Notes: generated from the letters alone by a model not told the origin. Counted from the stretch's first letter, positions 35,535 through 46,111 are shown. The stretch: DNA of 64,000 nucleotides from Ornithinicoccus hortensis (GCF_006716185.1 NZ_VFOP01000001.1:744001-808000); one strand, 5' to 3'. Numbers and translations: made by a program.

Positions 35535-35625
35535 GGAGGCGTCGCCTAGTCTGGTCTATGGCGCCCGCCTGCTAAGCGGGTTTGGGGCTACAACCCCATC
35601 GAGGGTTCAAATCCCTCCGCCTCCG
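35535..35625 (+). tRNA. tRNA-Ser (anticodon GCT)
   Basis: Class II tRNA of 91 bases: acceptor GGAGGCG / CGCCTCC, anticodon stem CCCGC...GCGGG with loop CTGCTAA, long variable arm, T arm GAGGGTTCAAATCCCTC. CCA is not encoded (CCG follows). Reads AGC/AGT. Confidence 0.94.
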
Positions 35626-35650
35626 CCGCGACACTGCGTCAGAGCAGGAC

Positions 35651-35683
35651 AGAACCCTCGTACCCAACGGGTGCGAGGGTTCT
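35651..35683 (+). terminator. Hairpin terminator after tRNA-Ser(GCT)
   Basis: AGAACCCTCGTACCC and GGGTGCGAGGGTTCT form a 15-bp stem with one wobble pair around AAC, 26 bases after the tRNA. It may also end the small gene converging from the right. Confidence 0.8.
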
Positions 35684-35708
35684 GTGGTTCCCAGGCCGAG
35701 ATCTGACC

Positions 35709-35951
35709 TCACGCGGGGGTGTCGCTGTCCGCGCCGTCGTCGGTGGGGTCCTCGTCCGGGTCGGAGCCGGAGACCGCCTCGTCGGCTGCCCGGTCGGCGA
35801 CCTGGGCATCCTCCGAACCGCCCTCCCGGATCCGTTGGTCCATCTCGTCGACGGTCTCCGCCACCCGGGCGGCGTCGCTGCCGGGAGGGACCGGCTCGTC
35901 GGCGGGCAACGGGTGGGCGCCGGTCCCTGGGTCCTGGGGTCGCGGTTCCAT
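35709..35951 (-). CDS. Small acidic hypothetical protein
   Basis: An 80-residue, strongly acidic, probably disordered protein (MEPRPQDPGTGAHP..., ending DEDPTDDGADSDTPA) with a central helix (ARVAETVDEMDQRIREGG). AGGAG lies 8 bases before the ATG. Not recognised. It lies 59 bases downstream of the PEP carboxykinase gene, in the same direction, and may share its transcript. Confidence 0.65.
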   Translation of the reverse strand: MEPRPQDPGTGAHPLPADEPVPPGSDAARVAETVDEMDQRIREGGSEDAQVADRAADEAVSGSDPDEDPTDDGADSDTPA

Positions 35952-36010
35952 CGGGATCTCCTGTCGTGCGTCGGACGGGACCGGGGCGGGCCCCGGTCCA
36001 GCCAACCAGA

Positions 36011-37822
<1,812 letters not shown>

Positions 37823-38013
37823 GACCGTGTCAGTCCCTTCTGGCGCCGTTGCCAGGTCGTCGTGGTTTGGGGGCAAACCTACTCGTTGTAGGAGTGCCTA
37901 CTGGTACGCCTCGGGTGTTGCCTTGCTCACGTCCCGGAGTACCCCGACGTCTCGATTTCCGGACGGGGCCCCTGCTCCGGTATTGTGAGGCGCTGTTGCC
38001 GGTCGGCGACACT

Positions 38014-38086
38014 GCGCCCGTAGCTCAACGGATAGAGCATCTGACTACGGATCAGAAGGTTAGGGGTTCGAATCCCTTCGGGCGCG
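38014..38086 (+). tRNA. tRNA-Arg (anticodon ACG)
   Basis: A 73-base tRNA: acceptor GCGCCCG / CGGGCGC, D arm GCTCAACGGATAGAGC, anticodon stem TCTGA...TCAGA with loop CTACGGA, T arm GGGGTTCGAATCCCT. CCA is not encoded. The first base of the anticodon is presumably deaminated to inosine by TadA (encoded at 55143-55655). Confidence 0.95.
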
Positions 38087-38107
38087 CGCTGTGTTGAGAC
38101 AGTAGGT

Positions 38108-38145
38108 GAACGCCCCCGGGACCCCCGGGGGCGTTCGCTGTTCCG
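38108..38145 (+). repeat. Hairpin repeat, left copy (terminator of tRNA-Arg)
   Basis: GAACGCCCCCGGG and CCCGGGGGCGTTC form a 13-bp perfect stem around ACC, 21 bases after the tRNA, then GCTGTTCCG. The same 38 bases recur at 40938-40975 with a single central difference (C here, T there). As a hairpin it is the likely terminator of tRNA-Arg; as a repeat it bounds the decayed cluster to the right. Confidence 0.8.
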
Positions 38146-38196
38146 GGGACGTCATCTCGCACGGTCGGTGGGCCGGGGCAGCCTTCTCAGGACCCG

Positions 38197-38805
38197 CTAT
38201 CGGGCAGCGGTGATCGCTGCAGTGAATGCCTGGATCGCGGGGGTGTTGCTACTTCCGGTGCGGGTGGAGAGGGTGACCGCGCGGGCATGCTCGGTGGGGA
38301 TCAATCGAATGGCCGGATCCGGACGATGGGCGAGGCGGGGCAGGAAGGCGGCGGCGTGCCCCCGGGCGACAATGGCTGCGTGGAGCAGGAGGTCTGCGGT
38401 CTCGTAGCGGACCGTGGGCTCGAACCCGGCAGCTCGGCAGGTGGCGGTCGCCCAGGTGCGCGGGGCGGAGCCGGCATGTTCCATCACCCAGGGTGCGCCG
38501 GCGAGGTCCGCGAGGTCGTGCGCGGTCCAGGTAGCGGGGACGGCGAGTAGGAGCGGGTCGTCGACGAGCGTGCTGGTGGTGACGCCGGGGTGGGGTGCGG
38601 CCGGATTGCCGGGTAGCTCTCGGAGAGGACGAGATCGAAGTCACGGGCCAGCAGCGCGGGGATGGCGGCCTCGGCATTGAGGTGGTGAAGGCGACGGCCA
38701 GGTTTGGGTGGGCCTCGCTGAGACGGTCGATGGCGTCGAGGACCAGGGCGTGGTCGGCCCGTTCGAGTTCCCGGAGGATCGTCTCGGTGCGGGCGACGCG
38801 ACCAG
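38197..38805 (-). pseudogene. LysR-type regulator, headless and frameshifted
   Basis: Only the hinge and ligand domain of a LysR regulator remain, in three different frames read in order: RVARTETILRELERADHALVL, then LNAEAAIPALLARDFDLVLSES, then VTTSTLVDDPLLLAVPATW through TADLLLHAAIVARGHAAAFLPRL to the stop. At least two frameshifts separate them, and the N-terminal helix-turn-helix is absent. The gene runs directly into the 5'-truncated amidohydrolase on the other strand at about 38800, so a deletion seems to have removed the 5' ends of both genes and the promoter region between them. Confidence 0.8.
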
Positions 38806-39731
38806 GGCATCGAGACGCGGCGTCCGATCGAGATCGCCGCATTCACCGAGGAGGAGGGCGTCCGGTTCGGGACCGACATGCTTGGTTCGGCGGTCGCCGC
38901 CGGCAGGATCACGCTCGACGATGCCTACAACTGGTCACCGCTGACGGGCTGCGGTTCGGCGACGAACTGGCACGGATCGGCTTCAAGGGCACCCGGGATG
39001 TCCGGTTGGACCCGCCCCACGCCTATGTGGAATGCCACATCGAGCAGGGGCCAGTGCTACTGCGTCACGGCACCGCGATCGGGGTGGTCACCGGGGTCCA
39101 GGCGATCTCCTGGCAGAAGGTGACCCTGCACGGACGGGCCGCACACGCGGGCACCACCCCGACAGAACTGCGGGTGGACGCCGGCCTCGCGGCGGCGCAG
39201 ATCGTCGTCCAGGTCCGAGAGATGGTGCGTTCGGGCAGGTACGGGCGGTTGCGCGGCACCGTCGGGCTCATCGCTAGCTCCCCGGGGCTACCCAGCGTGG
39301 TCCCGGACCGAGCCGAATTGACCGTCGACCTGCGCAACCCCGACGACGAGCACATGGCCGCTGCAGAGGCCGACCTCGCCGCCTTCCTGGCGGCCCTGCC
39401 GGAGGCGCAGCCTGCTCCAGGGCTACGGGTAGAGACCAGGGGGATGGCCAGGACGCACCAGGTGCCCTTTGATCGGGGCGTCCAGGACACCATCGCCACG
39501 GTGGCCTCGCGTCTGGGGCACAAGACGATCCGTGTGATGTCTGGCGCGGGACACGATGCGCAGGAGATGGCGGCCATCGCCCCGACCGCGATGATCTTCG
39601 TCCGCGGCCAGTACGACGGCATCAGCCACAATCCCCGCGAGTACTCGACCCCGGAAGACTGCGCCGCCGGCATCACCGTGCTCGCCCACACGATCCTCGA
39701 ACTGGCCGAAGACCCGAAGGGCACTCGATGA
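38806..39731 (+). pseudogene. M20 amidohydrolase (allantoate/N-carbamoyl-amino-acid hydrolase type), truncated and frameshifted
   Basis: The reading begins abruptly at GIETRRPIEIAAFTEEEGVRFG, which carries the EEEG metal/catalytic motif. It shifts by a one-base deletion near 38935 and continues VTADGLRFGDELARIGFKG, HIEQGPVLL, HAGTTPTELRVDA to GHDAQEMA and the stop. Homologous enzymes have about 110 further N-terminal residues with the first zinc ligands, which are missing here, so no activity is expected. Its stop overlaps the next amidohydrolase start (ATGA), showing that the two formed an operon. Confidence 0.85.
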
Positions 39732-40903
39732 GCAGCCAGTCAGCGCTCGCCTGGTGCCACCAGTTGCACCAGATCCCGGAAACCGCCTTCAACGAGCACC
39801 GCACGTCGGCCTTCGTCGCTAAGACCCTGCGCTCGCTCGGCATCGAGGTGGAGACGGGTATTGGCGGCACCGGCGTGGTCGGAACCCTCACCCGCGGCAC
39901 CTCCGAGCAGGTCGTCGGCCTCCGCGCCGACATGGACGCCCTGCCCCTCCGGGCGCAGACCGGGCTGCCCTACGCCTCCCGTCACGAGGGGACCATGCAT
40001 GCCTGCGGACACGATGGGCACATGGCCATGGTCCTGGGGGCCGCCGAGTCCCTGACCCGGGACGAGCACCTCGATGGCACCGTGCGGTTCATCTTCCAAC
40101 CCGCCGAGGAAAGGGTGCTGCAGCCATGATCGAGGACGGCTTGTTCGACCGGTTTCCGGTCGACGCGCTCTACGGCCTGCACAACATCCCCGGCCTTCCT
40201 GCGGGCCGCCTCGCCACCCGGACGGGAGCGATCATGGCCAGCGAGGACAACTTCTCGATCGTCGTCACCGGCCGCGGCGGTCACGCCTCGGCTCCGCACC
40301 TGGTGATCGACCCGCTCGTCGTCGGTGCGCACATCGTGCTCGGGCTGCTGGACATCGTGGCCCGCAACATCGACCCGGCCGAGTCCGCGGTCCTCTCGTG
40401 CACGGAGCTGACGACCGACGGTGCCCGCAACGCCATCCCCACCACGGTGCGCATCACCGGGGACACCCGCAATTTCCCCCCCGCGGTCAGTGAGCTCCTC
40501 GAGCAGCGCATCCGCGCCATCGCCGAGCACACCGCCTCCGCGCCATCGCCGAGGACACCCCTCCGCGCACGGGGCCACCGCGGAGGTCACGTACACCCGC
40601 GAGTTCGCCAGCACCGTCAACCACGCCGACGCCACGGCGCTCGCCATCCGGGTCGCCCAGCATGCCGTGGGAGAGGATCAGCACGAGCCCGCGACGCCAC
40701 CGATCATGGCCAGCGAAGACTTCGGCCTCTACGCGGCTCACACCCCGACAAACTTCACCTTCATCGGCAACGGAACCACCGGCCAACCCGGGGGTACCCC
40801 CCTGCACAGCCACGACTACACCTTCAACGACGCCATCCTGGCCGACGGCATCCGCTACTACCAGGAGCTGGTCCACCAGACACTGGCCCGGCCGGCAGAC
40901 TGA
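39728..40903 (+). pseudogene. M20 amidohydrolase (hippurate hydrolase type), two frameshifts
   Basis: The start is intact (MSSQSALAWCHQLHQIPETAFNEHRTS, metal motif MHACGHDGHMAM). At GAGGAAAGGG (40106-40115) one A has apparently been lost, so PAEE runs to a stop; the next frame resumes KGAAAMIEDGLFDRFP. A second shift is caused by an extra 25-base unit around 40537-40561, after which AHGATAEVTYTREFASTVNH and the C-terminus follow to TGA. Without lesions the protein would be about 380 residues and typical of the family. Confidence 0.88.
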
Positions 40904-40937
40904 ACGGTTCTCGGCGGGCCGGCTCCGCGATGCGCAC

Positions 40938-40975
40938 GAACGCCCCCGGGATCCCCGGGGGCGTTCGCTGTTCCG
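40938..40975 (+). repeat. Hairpin repeat, right copy
   Basis: The same 38-base hairpin-plus-tail as at 38108-38145 with one base different. It lies 34 bases after the M20 pseudogene stop. Together the copies delimit 2.8 kb that contain only the decayed LysR/amidohydrolase cluster. Confidence 0.8.
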
Positions 40976-41011
40976 AAGGGAACGTTGATTGTCTGAGGGA
41001 CGTGTGGTGCC

Positions 41012-41260
41012 TCAGTCGGTGACCCACACGGAGAAGTAGTACCCCACCCCGCCGGGGTGCTCCCAACACCCGCCGATACGGATGCGTGGTTCGTCCGCGT
41101 TCTCCGCGGCCTCGGCGTCGCGGATGCTCTGGCAGGCCGACGCCGTGTCGAATGGGCCCCTGTCCCAAACCTTCGTGTCGGCGGTGGCAGTGGTGGTTCC
41201 AGCGGCGAGCATCGCGCCAGCGAGAACGGTTCCTGTGACGGCCTTTCGAATCTTGGACAT
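41012..41260 (-). CDS. Small secreted protein, unknown function
   Basis: An 82-residue precursor with a Sec signal peptide (MSKIRKAVTGTVLAGAMLAAG, probable cleavage after ATA near residue 29). The mature part of about 53 residues has two Cys (ACQSIRD...GGCWEHPGGVGYYFSVWVTD) that could form a disulfide. AGGAGG lies 2 bases before the ATG at 41260, and the start is 10 bases after the TetR stop, so it may be co-transcribed with that regulator. Similar small exported proteins occur in actinobacteria; none has a known role. Confidence 0.75.
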   Translation of the reverse strand: MSKIRKAVTGTVLAGAMLAAGTTTATADTKVWDRGPFDTASACQSIRDAEAAENADEPRIRIGGCWEHPGGVGYYFSVWVTD

Positions 41261-41270
41261 GTCCTCCTGC

Positions 41271-41834
41271 CTAACAAATATCGGAATGGCTTGCAAGACA
41301 AGGCCGGTCCGGTGCGGCTGCGCACAGCAGGGACAGCCCGAGCCGGCAGGCGTCCTCGTCGAAGGGCGTGCCGCGCCGCACGGTCAGCGTGTGTTGGACG
41401 AGTCCGTCCAGGAAGGCCGCGACCAGGGGCGCCCGGGCGTCCGCGTCTGCGACGCCGCAGGTCACCAGAGCCTCGCGGAGGGCGGCCAGCAACCGTTGGT
41501 GGCCGCCGGCCAGGTGGTCGGGGAGCTCCTGGGCCAGGGCGAGTCGGGCCAGGGTCGCGTCCGCGTCGGCGCACAGGGCGGCGGCGAACGCGGTGAGGCG
41601 GTCGAGCAGTTCCTCGAGCGTCCCCGGCGGATCCGTCCAGAGCGCCGCGTCCCGTTCCTCCAGCCGTTGGGCGATGGCGGACACCAGGGCGGCCCGGGTG
41701 CGGAAGTGGTTGGAGGTGCTGCCCTGGGGTGCGGCGGCGGACGCGTCGACCGCGCGGTGCGTCAGCCCCTTGGCGCCCGCCCGGGCGACCACCCCGATGG
41801 CGGCGTCCAGCAGCGTGTCCCGGCGGCTCGGCAT
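41271..41834 (-). CDS. TetR-family transcriptional regulator
   Basis: A 187-residue repressor with the helix-turn-helix at about 5-50 (DTLLDAAIGVVARAGAKGLTHRAVDASAAAPQGSTSNHFRTRAALV) and a helical ligand domain. It diverges from an FAD monooxygenase gene with 40 bases between start codons, which carry a palindrome, so it probably represses that gene and itself. The ATG at 41834 fits the family start; an in-frame GTG lies three codons upstream. Confidence 0.93.
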   Translation of the reverse strand: MPSRRDTLLDAAIGVVARAGAKGLTHRAVDASAAAPQGSTSNHFRTRAALVSAIAQRLEERDAALWTDPPGTLEELLDRLTAFAAALCADADATLARLALAQELPDHLAGGHQRLLAALREALVTCGVADADARAPLVAAFLDGLVQHTLTVRRGTPFDEDACRLGLSLLCAAAPDRPCLASHSDIC

Positions 41835-41849
41835 ACCCACCACGCTATC

Positions 41850-41868
41850 ACTACAAAAGTAGTAGAAT
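41850..41868. promoter_or_regulatory. Operator and leaderless promoter (TetR / monooxygenase)
   Basis: ACTAC AAAA GTAGT (41850-41863) is a 14-bp inverted repeat that abuts TAGAAT (41863-41868), a good -10 that ends 6 bases before the monooxygenase ATG. A repressor on the palindrome would cover the core promoter. Confidence 0.6.
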
Positions 41869-41874
41869 GCGGCG

Positions 41875-42933
41875 ATGCAGCGGATCAGCATCGTCGGTGG
41901 CGGCATCGCCGGACTCGCGCTCGCCGCGGTCCTGGACCCGGACCGCTGGCGGGTGACCCTCCTGGAGGAGCGTCCCGATCGCACCGAGGCCGGCACCTCC
42001 CTGGGCATGTTTCCCGACGCGATGCGCGCGCTCGACGTCATCGGCATCGGCGCCCCGGCCCGCGAGGCGGCGCCGCACCTGAGCACCGGTGAGGTCCGCA
42101 ACACCGCCGGGGAGGCGATCGCCGGGCTCGGTGGCGCACGGGTCTGGCTGTTGCCCCGGCCCACGCTGGTGGGACTGCTGGACGCGGCGGTCCCCGACTC
42201 CGTGCGCCGGGTGACCCGCAAGGTGACCGCGCCCGGTGACCTGGGCGGGCACCCGGACGTGGTCGTCGGAGCCGACGGTGTGCACAGCGCGCTGCGCCGC
42301 TCCGTCTGGGGTGGCTCGACCGCGGCCCGCCGGAGCCGGTATGTCGTGGTGCGGGGGGTGATCGGCGGGGAGACCGACCGCCTGGTCGAGCACTGGGGGC
42401 CGGGTGCGATGTTCGGTACGACCCCGCACAGCCTGGGCCGGCTCAACTGGTTCGCGGCGTTCGAGGCCGGCGACGACGTGCTGGACGGTGGGGTCGCCGG
42501 GGCACTGCAGGAGGCCCGGGAGTGGTACGCCCGGTTCCCCGGCGGGGTGCGGGGCGTGCTCGCCACGGCGAGGCCCGACGACTCCCTGGCGCAACGGCTG
42601 TGGACGGCGCCTCCGGTGGCGCGCTACGTGCAGGGGCGGGTGGTGCTGGTCGGGGACGCCGCGCACGCGATGACGCCGAACCTGGGCCGCGGCGCCTGCA
42701 CCTCGATCGAGGACGCGGTGACCCTGGGCACGGCGCTGAACCGGATGCCGGTCGGGCGCGCCCTCGCCCGCTACCAGCTGCGGCGGTGGGCGCCGACCCA
42801 GGCCACGCGGTGCGGGGCCGCGGCGGTGATGGCCGTGGCCACCCTGGAGCAGCGACGCGCCCGGCTCCGGGACGTCGCGTTGCGGCCCGTCCGGCCGCGG
42901 GCGACCGCACCGTCGGTAGTCTCGCCAGGATGA
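41875..42933 (+). CDS. FAD-dependent monooxygenase (PHBH fold)
   Basis: A 352-residue flavoprotein hydroxylase. It has the dinucleotide fold VGGGIAGLALAAVL at the N-terminus, VGADGVHSALRRSVW (the DG motif) and RVVLVGDAAHAMTPNLGRGACTSIEDAV (the GD motif closing over FAD). The usual substrates are aromatic or polyketide-like compounds; the true one is unknown. TetR-regulated expression suggests induction by the substrate or a drug. The stop overlaps the start of the dehalogenase gene (ATGA). Confidence 0.93.
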   Translation: MQRISIVGGGIAGLALAAVLDPDRWRVTLLEERPDRTEAGTSLGMFPDAMRALDVIGIGAPAREAAPHLSTGEVRNTAGEAIAGLGGARVWLLPRPTLVGLLDAAVPDSVRRVTRKVTAPGDLGGHPDVVVGADGVHSALRRSVWGGSTAARRSRYVVVRGVIGGETDRLVEHWGPGAMFGTTPHSLGRLNWFAAFEAGDDVLDGGVAGALQEAREWYARFPGGVRGVLATARPDDSLAQRLWTAPPVARYVQGRVVLVGDAAHAMTPNLGRGACTSIEDAVTLGTALNRMPVGRALARYQLRRWAPTQATRCGAAAVMAVATLEQRRARLRDVALRPVRPRATAPSVVSPG

Positions 42934-43628
42934 GCGACACTCCTGCGGTCCTGGCGTTCGACACCTTCGGCACGGTGGTCGACTGGTTCACCGGCATCAG
43001 CACCGCGGTCGCGCGGGTGCTGCCGGACGTCGACGCCGGCGAATTCGCGATGGCGTGGCGGGCGCGGTACGCCCCGTCCCTGGCCCGGGTGGAGGACGGC
43101 ACCGAGCCGTGGACCGGCCTGGACGTCCTGCACCGCCGCAACCTGGTCGCCGAGCTCGAGCAACGCGACCTGCGGCTCGACGACGAGACGCTCGATGGGC
43201 TGACCATGGCCTGGCACCGGCTGCCGGCCTGGCCGGAGGCGCCGGCGGCGCTGGCCCGGCTGAAGGAACGCTTCATCATCACCCCGTTGAGCAACGGCTC
43301 GGTGGCGCTGCTCACCCACCTGGCCAAGCACGCGGGCCTGCCGTGGGACCTGATCGGCGGCAGCGACCTGTGGGGTCACTACAAGCCCGCCCCGGAGACC
43401 TACCTCGGCCTGGCCCGGATGCTGGAGGTCGAGCCGGGCGAGGTGATGATGGTGGCCGCGCACTTCCACGACCTCGACGCGGCGCAGGCGCTCGGGCTGC
43501 AGACCGCCTACATCGCCCGGCCGCTGGAGTTCGGCCCGTTCGGCAATGACACGACGCCGCGCCCGGAGCACCCGCTGCACTGCCGGGACCTCGACGACCT
43601 GGCGGACCGGCTGCTGGCCGCCTCCTAG
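42930..43628 (+). CDS. HAD-superfamily hydrolase, haloacid dehalogenase type II-like
   Basis: A 232-residue hydrolase. The motif I nucleophile is Asp10 in AFDTFGTVVDW; motif II is TPLSNGS and motif III the Lys in HYKPAPETYL, with VAAHFHDLDAAQALG as motif IV. This pattern is that of L-2-haloacid dehalogenases, though many members act on phosphate esters. It overlaps the monooxygenase gene and also has its own possible leaderless promoter (TAGTCT, 42917-42922). Confidence 0.9.
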   Translation: MSDTPAVLAFDTFGTVVDWFTGISTAVARVLPDVDAGEFAMAWRARYAPSLARVEDGTEPWTGLDVLHRRNLVAELEQRDLRLDDETLDGLTMAWHRLPAWPEAPAALARLKERFIITPLSNGSVALLTHLAKHAGLPWDLIGGSDLWGHYKPAPETYLGLARMLEVEPGEVMMVAAHFHDLDAAQALGLQTAYIARPLEFGPFGNDTTPRPEHPLHCRDLDDLADRLLAAS

Positions 43629-43638
43629 CATGGGCACC

Positions 43639-44016
43639 ATGGCACCCCTCTCGGACGACCAGACCGCCCGGGTCATCGCGCTCGCGATGGACCTGGCGAG
43701 GCAAGGGAAGACGGCCGACCTGCTGGAGTTCCTGGACCACGGACTCCCGGTGGACGCCCAGGACGCGGAGGGCAACACCGCCCTGATGCTCGCCGCCTAC
43801 CACGGCCACGCCGCGACGGTGCAGGCCCTGGTGGAGCGCGGGGCCGACGTCGACCTGCGCAACAACCGGGACCAGACCCCGATCGCGGGTGCCCTCTTCA
43901 AAGGGGAGGCGGAGGTGGTCGGCGTGCTGCGCACCGCGGGTGCCGACCTGGACGCCGGCACCCCCAGCGCGCGGGCCGCCGCCGAGATGTTCGGCCGCAC
44001 CGACCTGCTGGACTGA
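43639..44016 (+). CDS. Ankyrin-repeat protein
   Basis: A 125-residue cytoplasmic protein with about three ankyrin repeats (EGNTALMLAAYHGHAATVQALVERGADVDLRNNRDQTPIAGALFKGEAEVVGVLRTAGADLDAG is split over two of them). TAGCAT (43627-43632) lies 6 bases before the ATG at 43639, favouring that start over ATG 43630. It converges on katA; ankyrin proteins next to catalase genes are recurrent in bacteria (for example AnkB in Pseudomonas) and may help catalase function or assembly. Confidence 0.9.
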   Translation: MAPLSDDQTARVIALAMDLARQGKTADLLEFLDHGLPVDAQDAEGNTALMLAAYHGHAATVQALVERGADVDLRNNRDQTPIAGALFKGEAEVVGVLRTAGADLDAGTPSARAAAEMFGRTDLLD

Positions 44017-44061
44017 CGCGGACCCGCCGGACCCGCCGGGGCGGCACACGACATACGAGAA

Positions 44062-44092
44062 GTGCCCGGGTGACCACTGGTCACCCGGGCAC
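44062..44092. terminator. Bidirectional terminator between ankyrin gene and katA
   Basis: GTGCCCGGGTGACC (44062-44075) and GGTCACCCGGGCAC (44079-44092) form a 14-bp perfect stem around ACT, in the gap between convergent genes. Confidence 0.85.
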
Positions 44093-44107
44093 CGCTGCGT
44101 GCGGAGG

Positions 44108-45616
44108 TCAGGCCGCGTCGTTCTCCGAGTTCGCGTCGGAGTCGTCCAACGTGCCCGCCTTGAGGGCCTCGATCGCCGCGCGGACACCCTCGCCGTAGGC
44201 CGGGTCGGCCTGCGTGCAGTTGTGGATGTGCCGCTCGACGGTGGCCTCGGACGCGCCGTCGATGGCACGCGCCGTGTTGGCGAACAGCCGCTGCTGCTCC
44301 TCGGGGGTCATCAGCCGGAACAGGTCACCGGGCTGCTGGAAGTAGTTGTCGTCCAGCTCGCGGTAGTTGTAGCGCTCCGCCTCGCCCTGCAGCGCCTGGC
44401 TCGGCACGGCGTACTCGGGCTGGTCGCTGAAGCGGCCGTAGGCGTTCGGGGTGTAGCCGGGGACGCTGCCCTGGTTGCCGTCCACCCGGCCCTGGCCGTC
44501 GCGGTGGTAGGTGTTGACGAAGCGGGCGCCGTGCGGGTAGTTCACCGGGATCTGGTGGTGGTTCACGCCCAGCCGGTAGCGGGCCGCGTCACCGTAGGAG
44601 AACAGCCGGCCCTGCAGCATCCGGTCCGGGGAGTAGTCGATGCCCGGCACCACGTTGCCCGGGGTGAACGCGGCCTGCTCGACGTCGGCGAAGTAGTTCT
44701 CCGGGTTGCGGTTCAGCTCGAACTCGCCCACCTCGATGAGCGGGTAGTCCTTCTTGGACCAGACCTTGGTGAGGTCGAACGGGTGGAACCGGTAGCCCTC
44801 GGCCTCCGCCTCCGGCATCACCTGGATGTAGAACGTCCATTTCGGGTTGTCCCCGCGCTCGATGGCCTCGTACAGGTCGCGCTGGGCGGACTCGCGGTCC
44901 TCGGCGACCAGCTTCGCGGCCTCGGCGTCGGTGAGGTTCTTGATGCCCTGCTGGGTGCGGAAGTGGAACTTCACCCAGAACCGCTCGTTGTCGGCGTTGA
45001 TGAAGGAGTAGGTGTGCGAGCCGAACCCGTGCATGTGGCGGTAGCCGTCCGGGATGCCGCGGTCCGACATCACGATGGTCACCTGGTGCAGGGCCTCGGG
45101 CAGGTTGGTCCAGAAGTCCCAGTTGTTCTCGGCCGACCGCAGGTTGGTGCGGGGGTCACGCTTCACCGCGCGGTTCAGGTCGGGGAACTTGTGCGGGTCG
45201 CGCAGGAAGAACACGGGCGTGTTGTTGCCGACCATGTCCCAGTTGCCCTCCTCGGTGTAGAACCGGAGGGCGAAGCCGCGGATGTCCCGCTCCGCGTCGG
45301 CGGCGCCGCGCTCGCCGGCCACGGTGGAGAACCGGGCGAACATGTCGGTCTGCTTGCCGACCTCGGAGAAGATCGCGGCCTTGCTGTAGCGGGTGATGTC
45401 GTGGGTGACCGTGAAGGTGCCGAACGCCCCCGAGCCCTTCGCGTGCATCCGGCGCTCCGGGATGACCTCACGGTCGAAGTGCGCGAGCTTCTCCAGGAAC
45501 CACACGTCCTGCAGGAGCATCGGGCCGCGGGGACCCGCGGTCATCGCGTTCTCGTTCTCCGCGACAGGGGCGCCGGCCGCGGTGGTCAGCGGCTGCTGGT
45601 TGTCCTGGAAAGTCAT
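44108..45616 (-). CDS. katA: Monofunctional heme catalase
   Basis: A 502-residue small-subunit catalase that disproportionates hydrogen peroxide. The distal His is in [20 protein letters not shown], the Asn in [12 protein letters not shown], and the proximal heme Tyr in [20 protein letters not shown] lies 5 bases before the ATG at 45616, which itself overlaps the fur stop (ATGA). Expression is therefore tied to the peroxide-type Fur regulator upstream. Confidence 0.97.
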   Translation of the reverse strand: MTFQDNQQPLTTAAGAPVAENENAMTAGPRGPMLLQDVWFLEKLAHFDREVIPERRMHAKGSGAFGTFTVTHDITRYSKAAIFSEVGKQTDMFARFSTVAGERGAADAERDIRGFALRFYTEEGNWDMVGNNTPVFFLRDPHKFPDLNRAVKRDPRTNLRSAENNWDFWTNLPEALHQVTIVMSDRGIPDGYRHMHGFGSHTYSFINADNERFWVKFHFRTQQGIKNLTDAEAAKLVAEDRESAQRDLYEAIERGDNPKWTFYIQVMPEAEAEGYRFHPFDLTKVWSKKDYPLIEVGEFELNRNPENYFADVEQAAFTPGNVVPGIDYSPDRMLQGRLFSYGDAARYRLGVNHHQIPVNYPHGARFVNTYHRDGQGRVDGNQGSVPGYTPNAYGRFSDQPEYAVPSQALQGEAERYNYRELDDNYFQQPGDLFRLMTPEEQQRLFANTARAIDGASEATVERHIHNCTQADPAYGEGVRAAIEALKAGTLDDSDANSENDAA

Positions 45617-46074
45617 GCCTTCTCCTTCTGGTGGGGTGCTGTCGAATCGTCTACAGGGTGGGACAGGCAGGAGGGGCAGGTGCCCCAGTAGATGACCTCG
45701 GCCATCTCGATCTCGAACCCGTGGCCCTCCGGTGCGTGCAGGCAGGGAGCCGTCCCGGTCGCGCAGGCCACGTCGGTGACCTGACCGCACGACCGGCACA
45801 CGGCGTGGTGGTGGTTGTCGCCGCGGAACAACTCGTAGCGGCTGGCCGATCCCTCCGGCTCGAACCGGCGCAGGATGCCAGCGCTGGTGAGGGTGTTGAG
45901 CACGCCGTAGACCGCCTGGGTGGAGACGGTGCCGAGACGTTCGTGCACGGCCACGCGGACCGACTCCGCGGTGGCGTGCGGGTGCGTCTGGACCTCGGCG
46001 AGCACGGCAAGTCGCGGCGCCGTGACCCTGAGGCCGGCGTCGCGCAGCAGCACTTCGTGCGAGGTGGGTGACAT
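45613..46074 (-). CDS. Fur-family regulator (FurA/PerR-like)
   Basis: A 153-residue metalloregulator. A winged helix ([49 protein letters not shown]) precedes the dimerisation domain with the metal motifs [11 protein letters not shown] and CPSC (structural zinc CxxC pairs). Coupling to katA and the context argue for peroxide sensing rather than iron control. TATACT (46086-46081) lies 6 bases before the ATG, so the mRNA is leaderless, and an operator palindrome overlaps its -35. Confidence 0.93.
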   Translation of the reverse strand: MSPTSHEVLLRDAGLRVTAPRLAVLAEVQTHPHATAESVRVAVHERLGTVSTQAVYGVLNTLTSAGILRRFEPEGSASRYELFRGDNHHHAVCRSCGQVTDVACATGTAPCLHAPEGHGFEIEMAEVIYWGTCPSCLSHPVDDSTAPHQKEKA

Positions 46075-46080
46075 GACTCC

Positions 46081-46111
46081 AGTATAGATCCTTTATTGGA
46101 GTAACTCCAAT
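46081..46111 (-). promoter_or_regulatory. fur-katA promoter with Fur-type operator
   Basis: ATTGGAGTAACTCCAAT (46095-46111) is a perfect 8+1+8 palindrome. On the minus strand it contains TTGGAG (46110-46105) as -35, 18 bases from the -10 TATACT. The geometry fits autorepression by the FurA-like protein. Confidence 0.75.

Noticed and set aside
38014-40975. Classical integrative element using the 3' end of tRNA-Arg as attB
   Set aside because: The repeat pair is the terminator hairpin, not the tRNA 3' end, and no integrase or phage gene lies between the copies.
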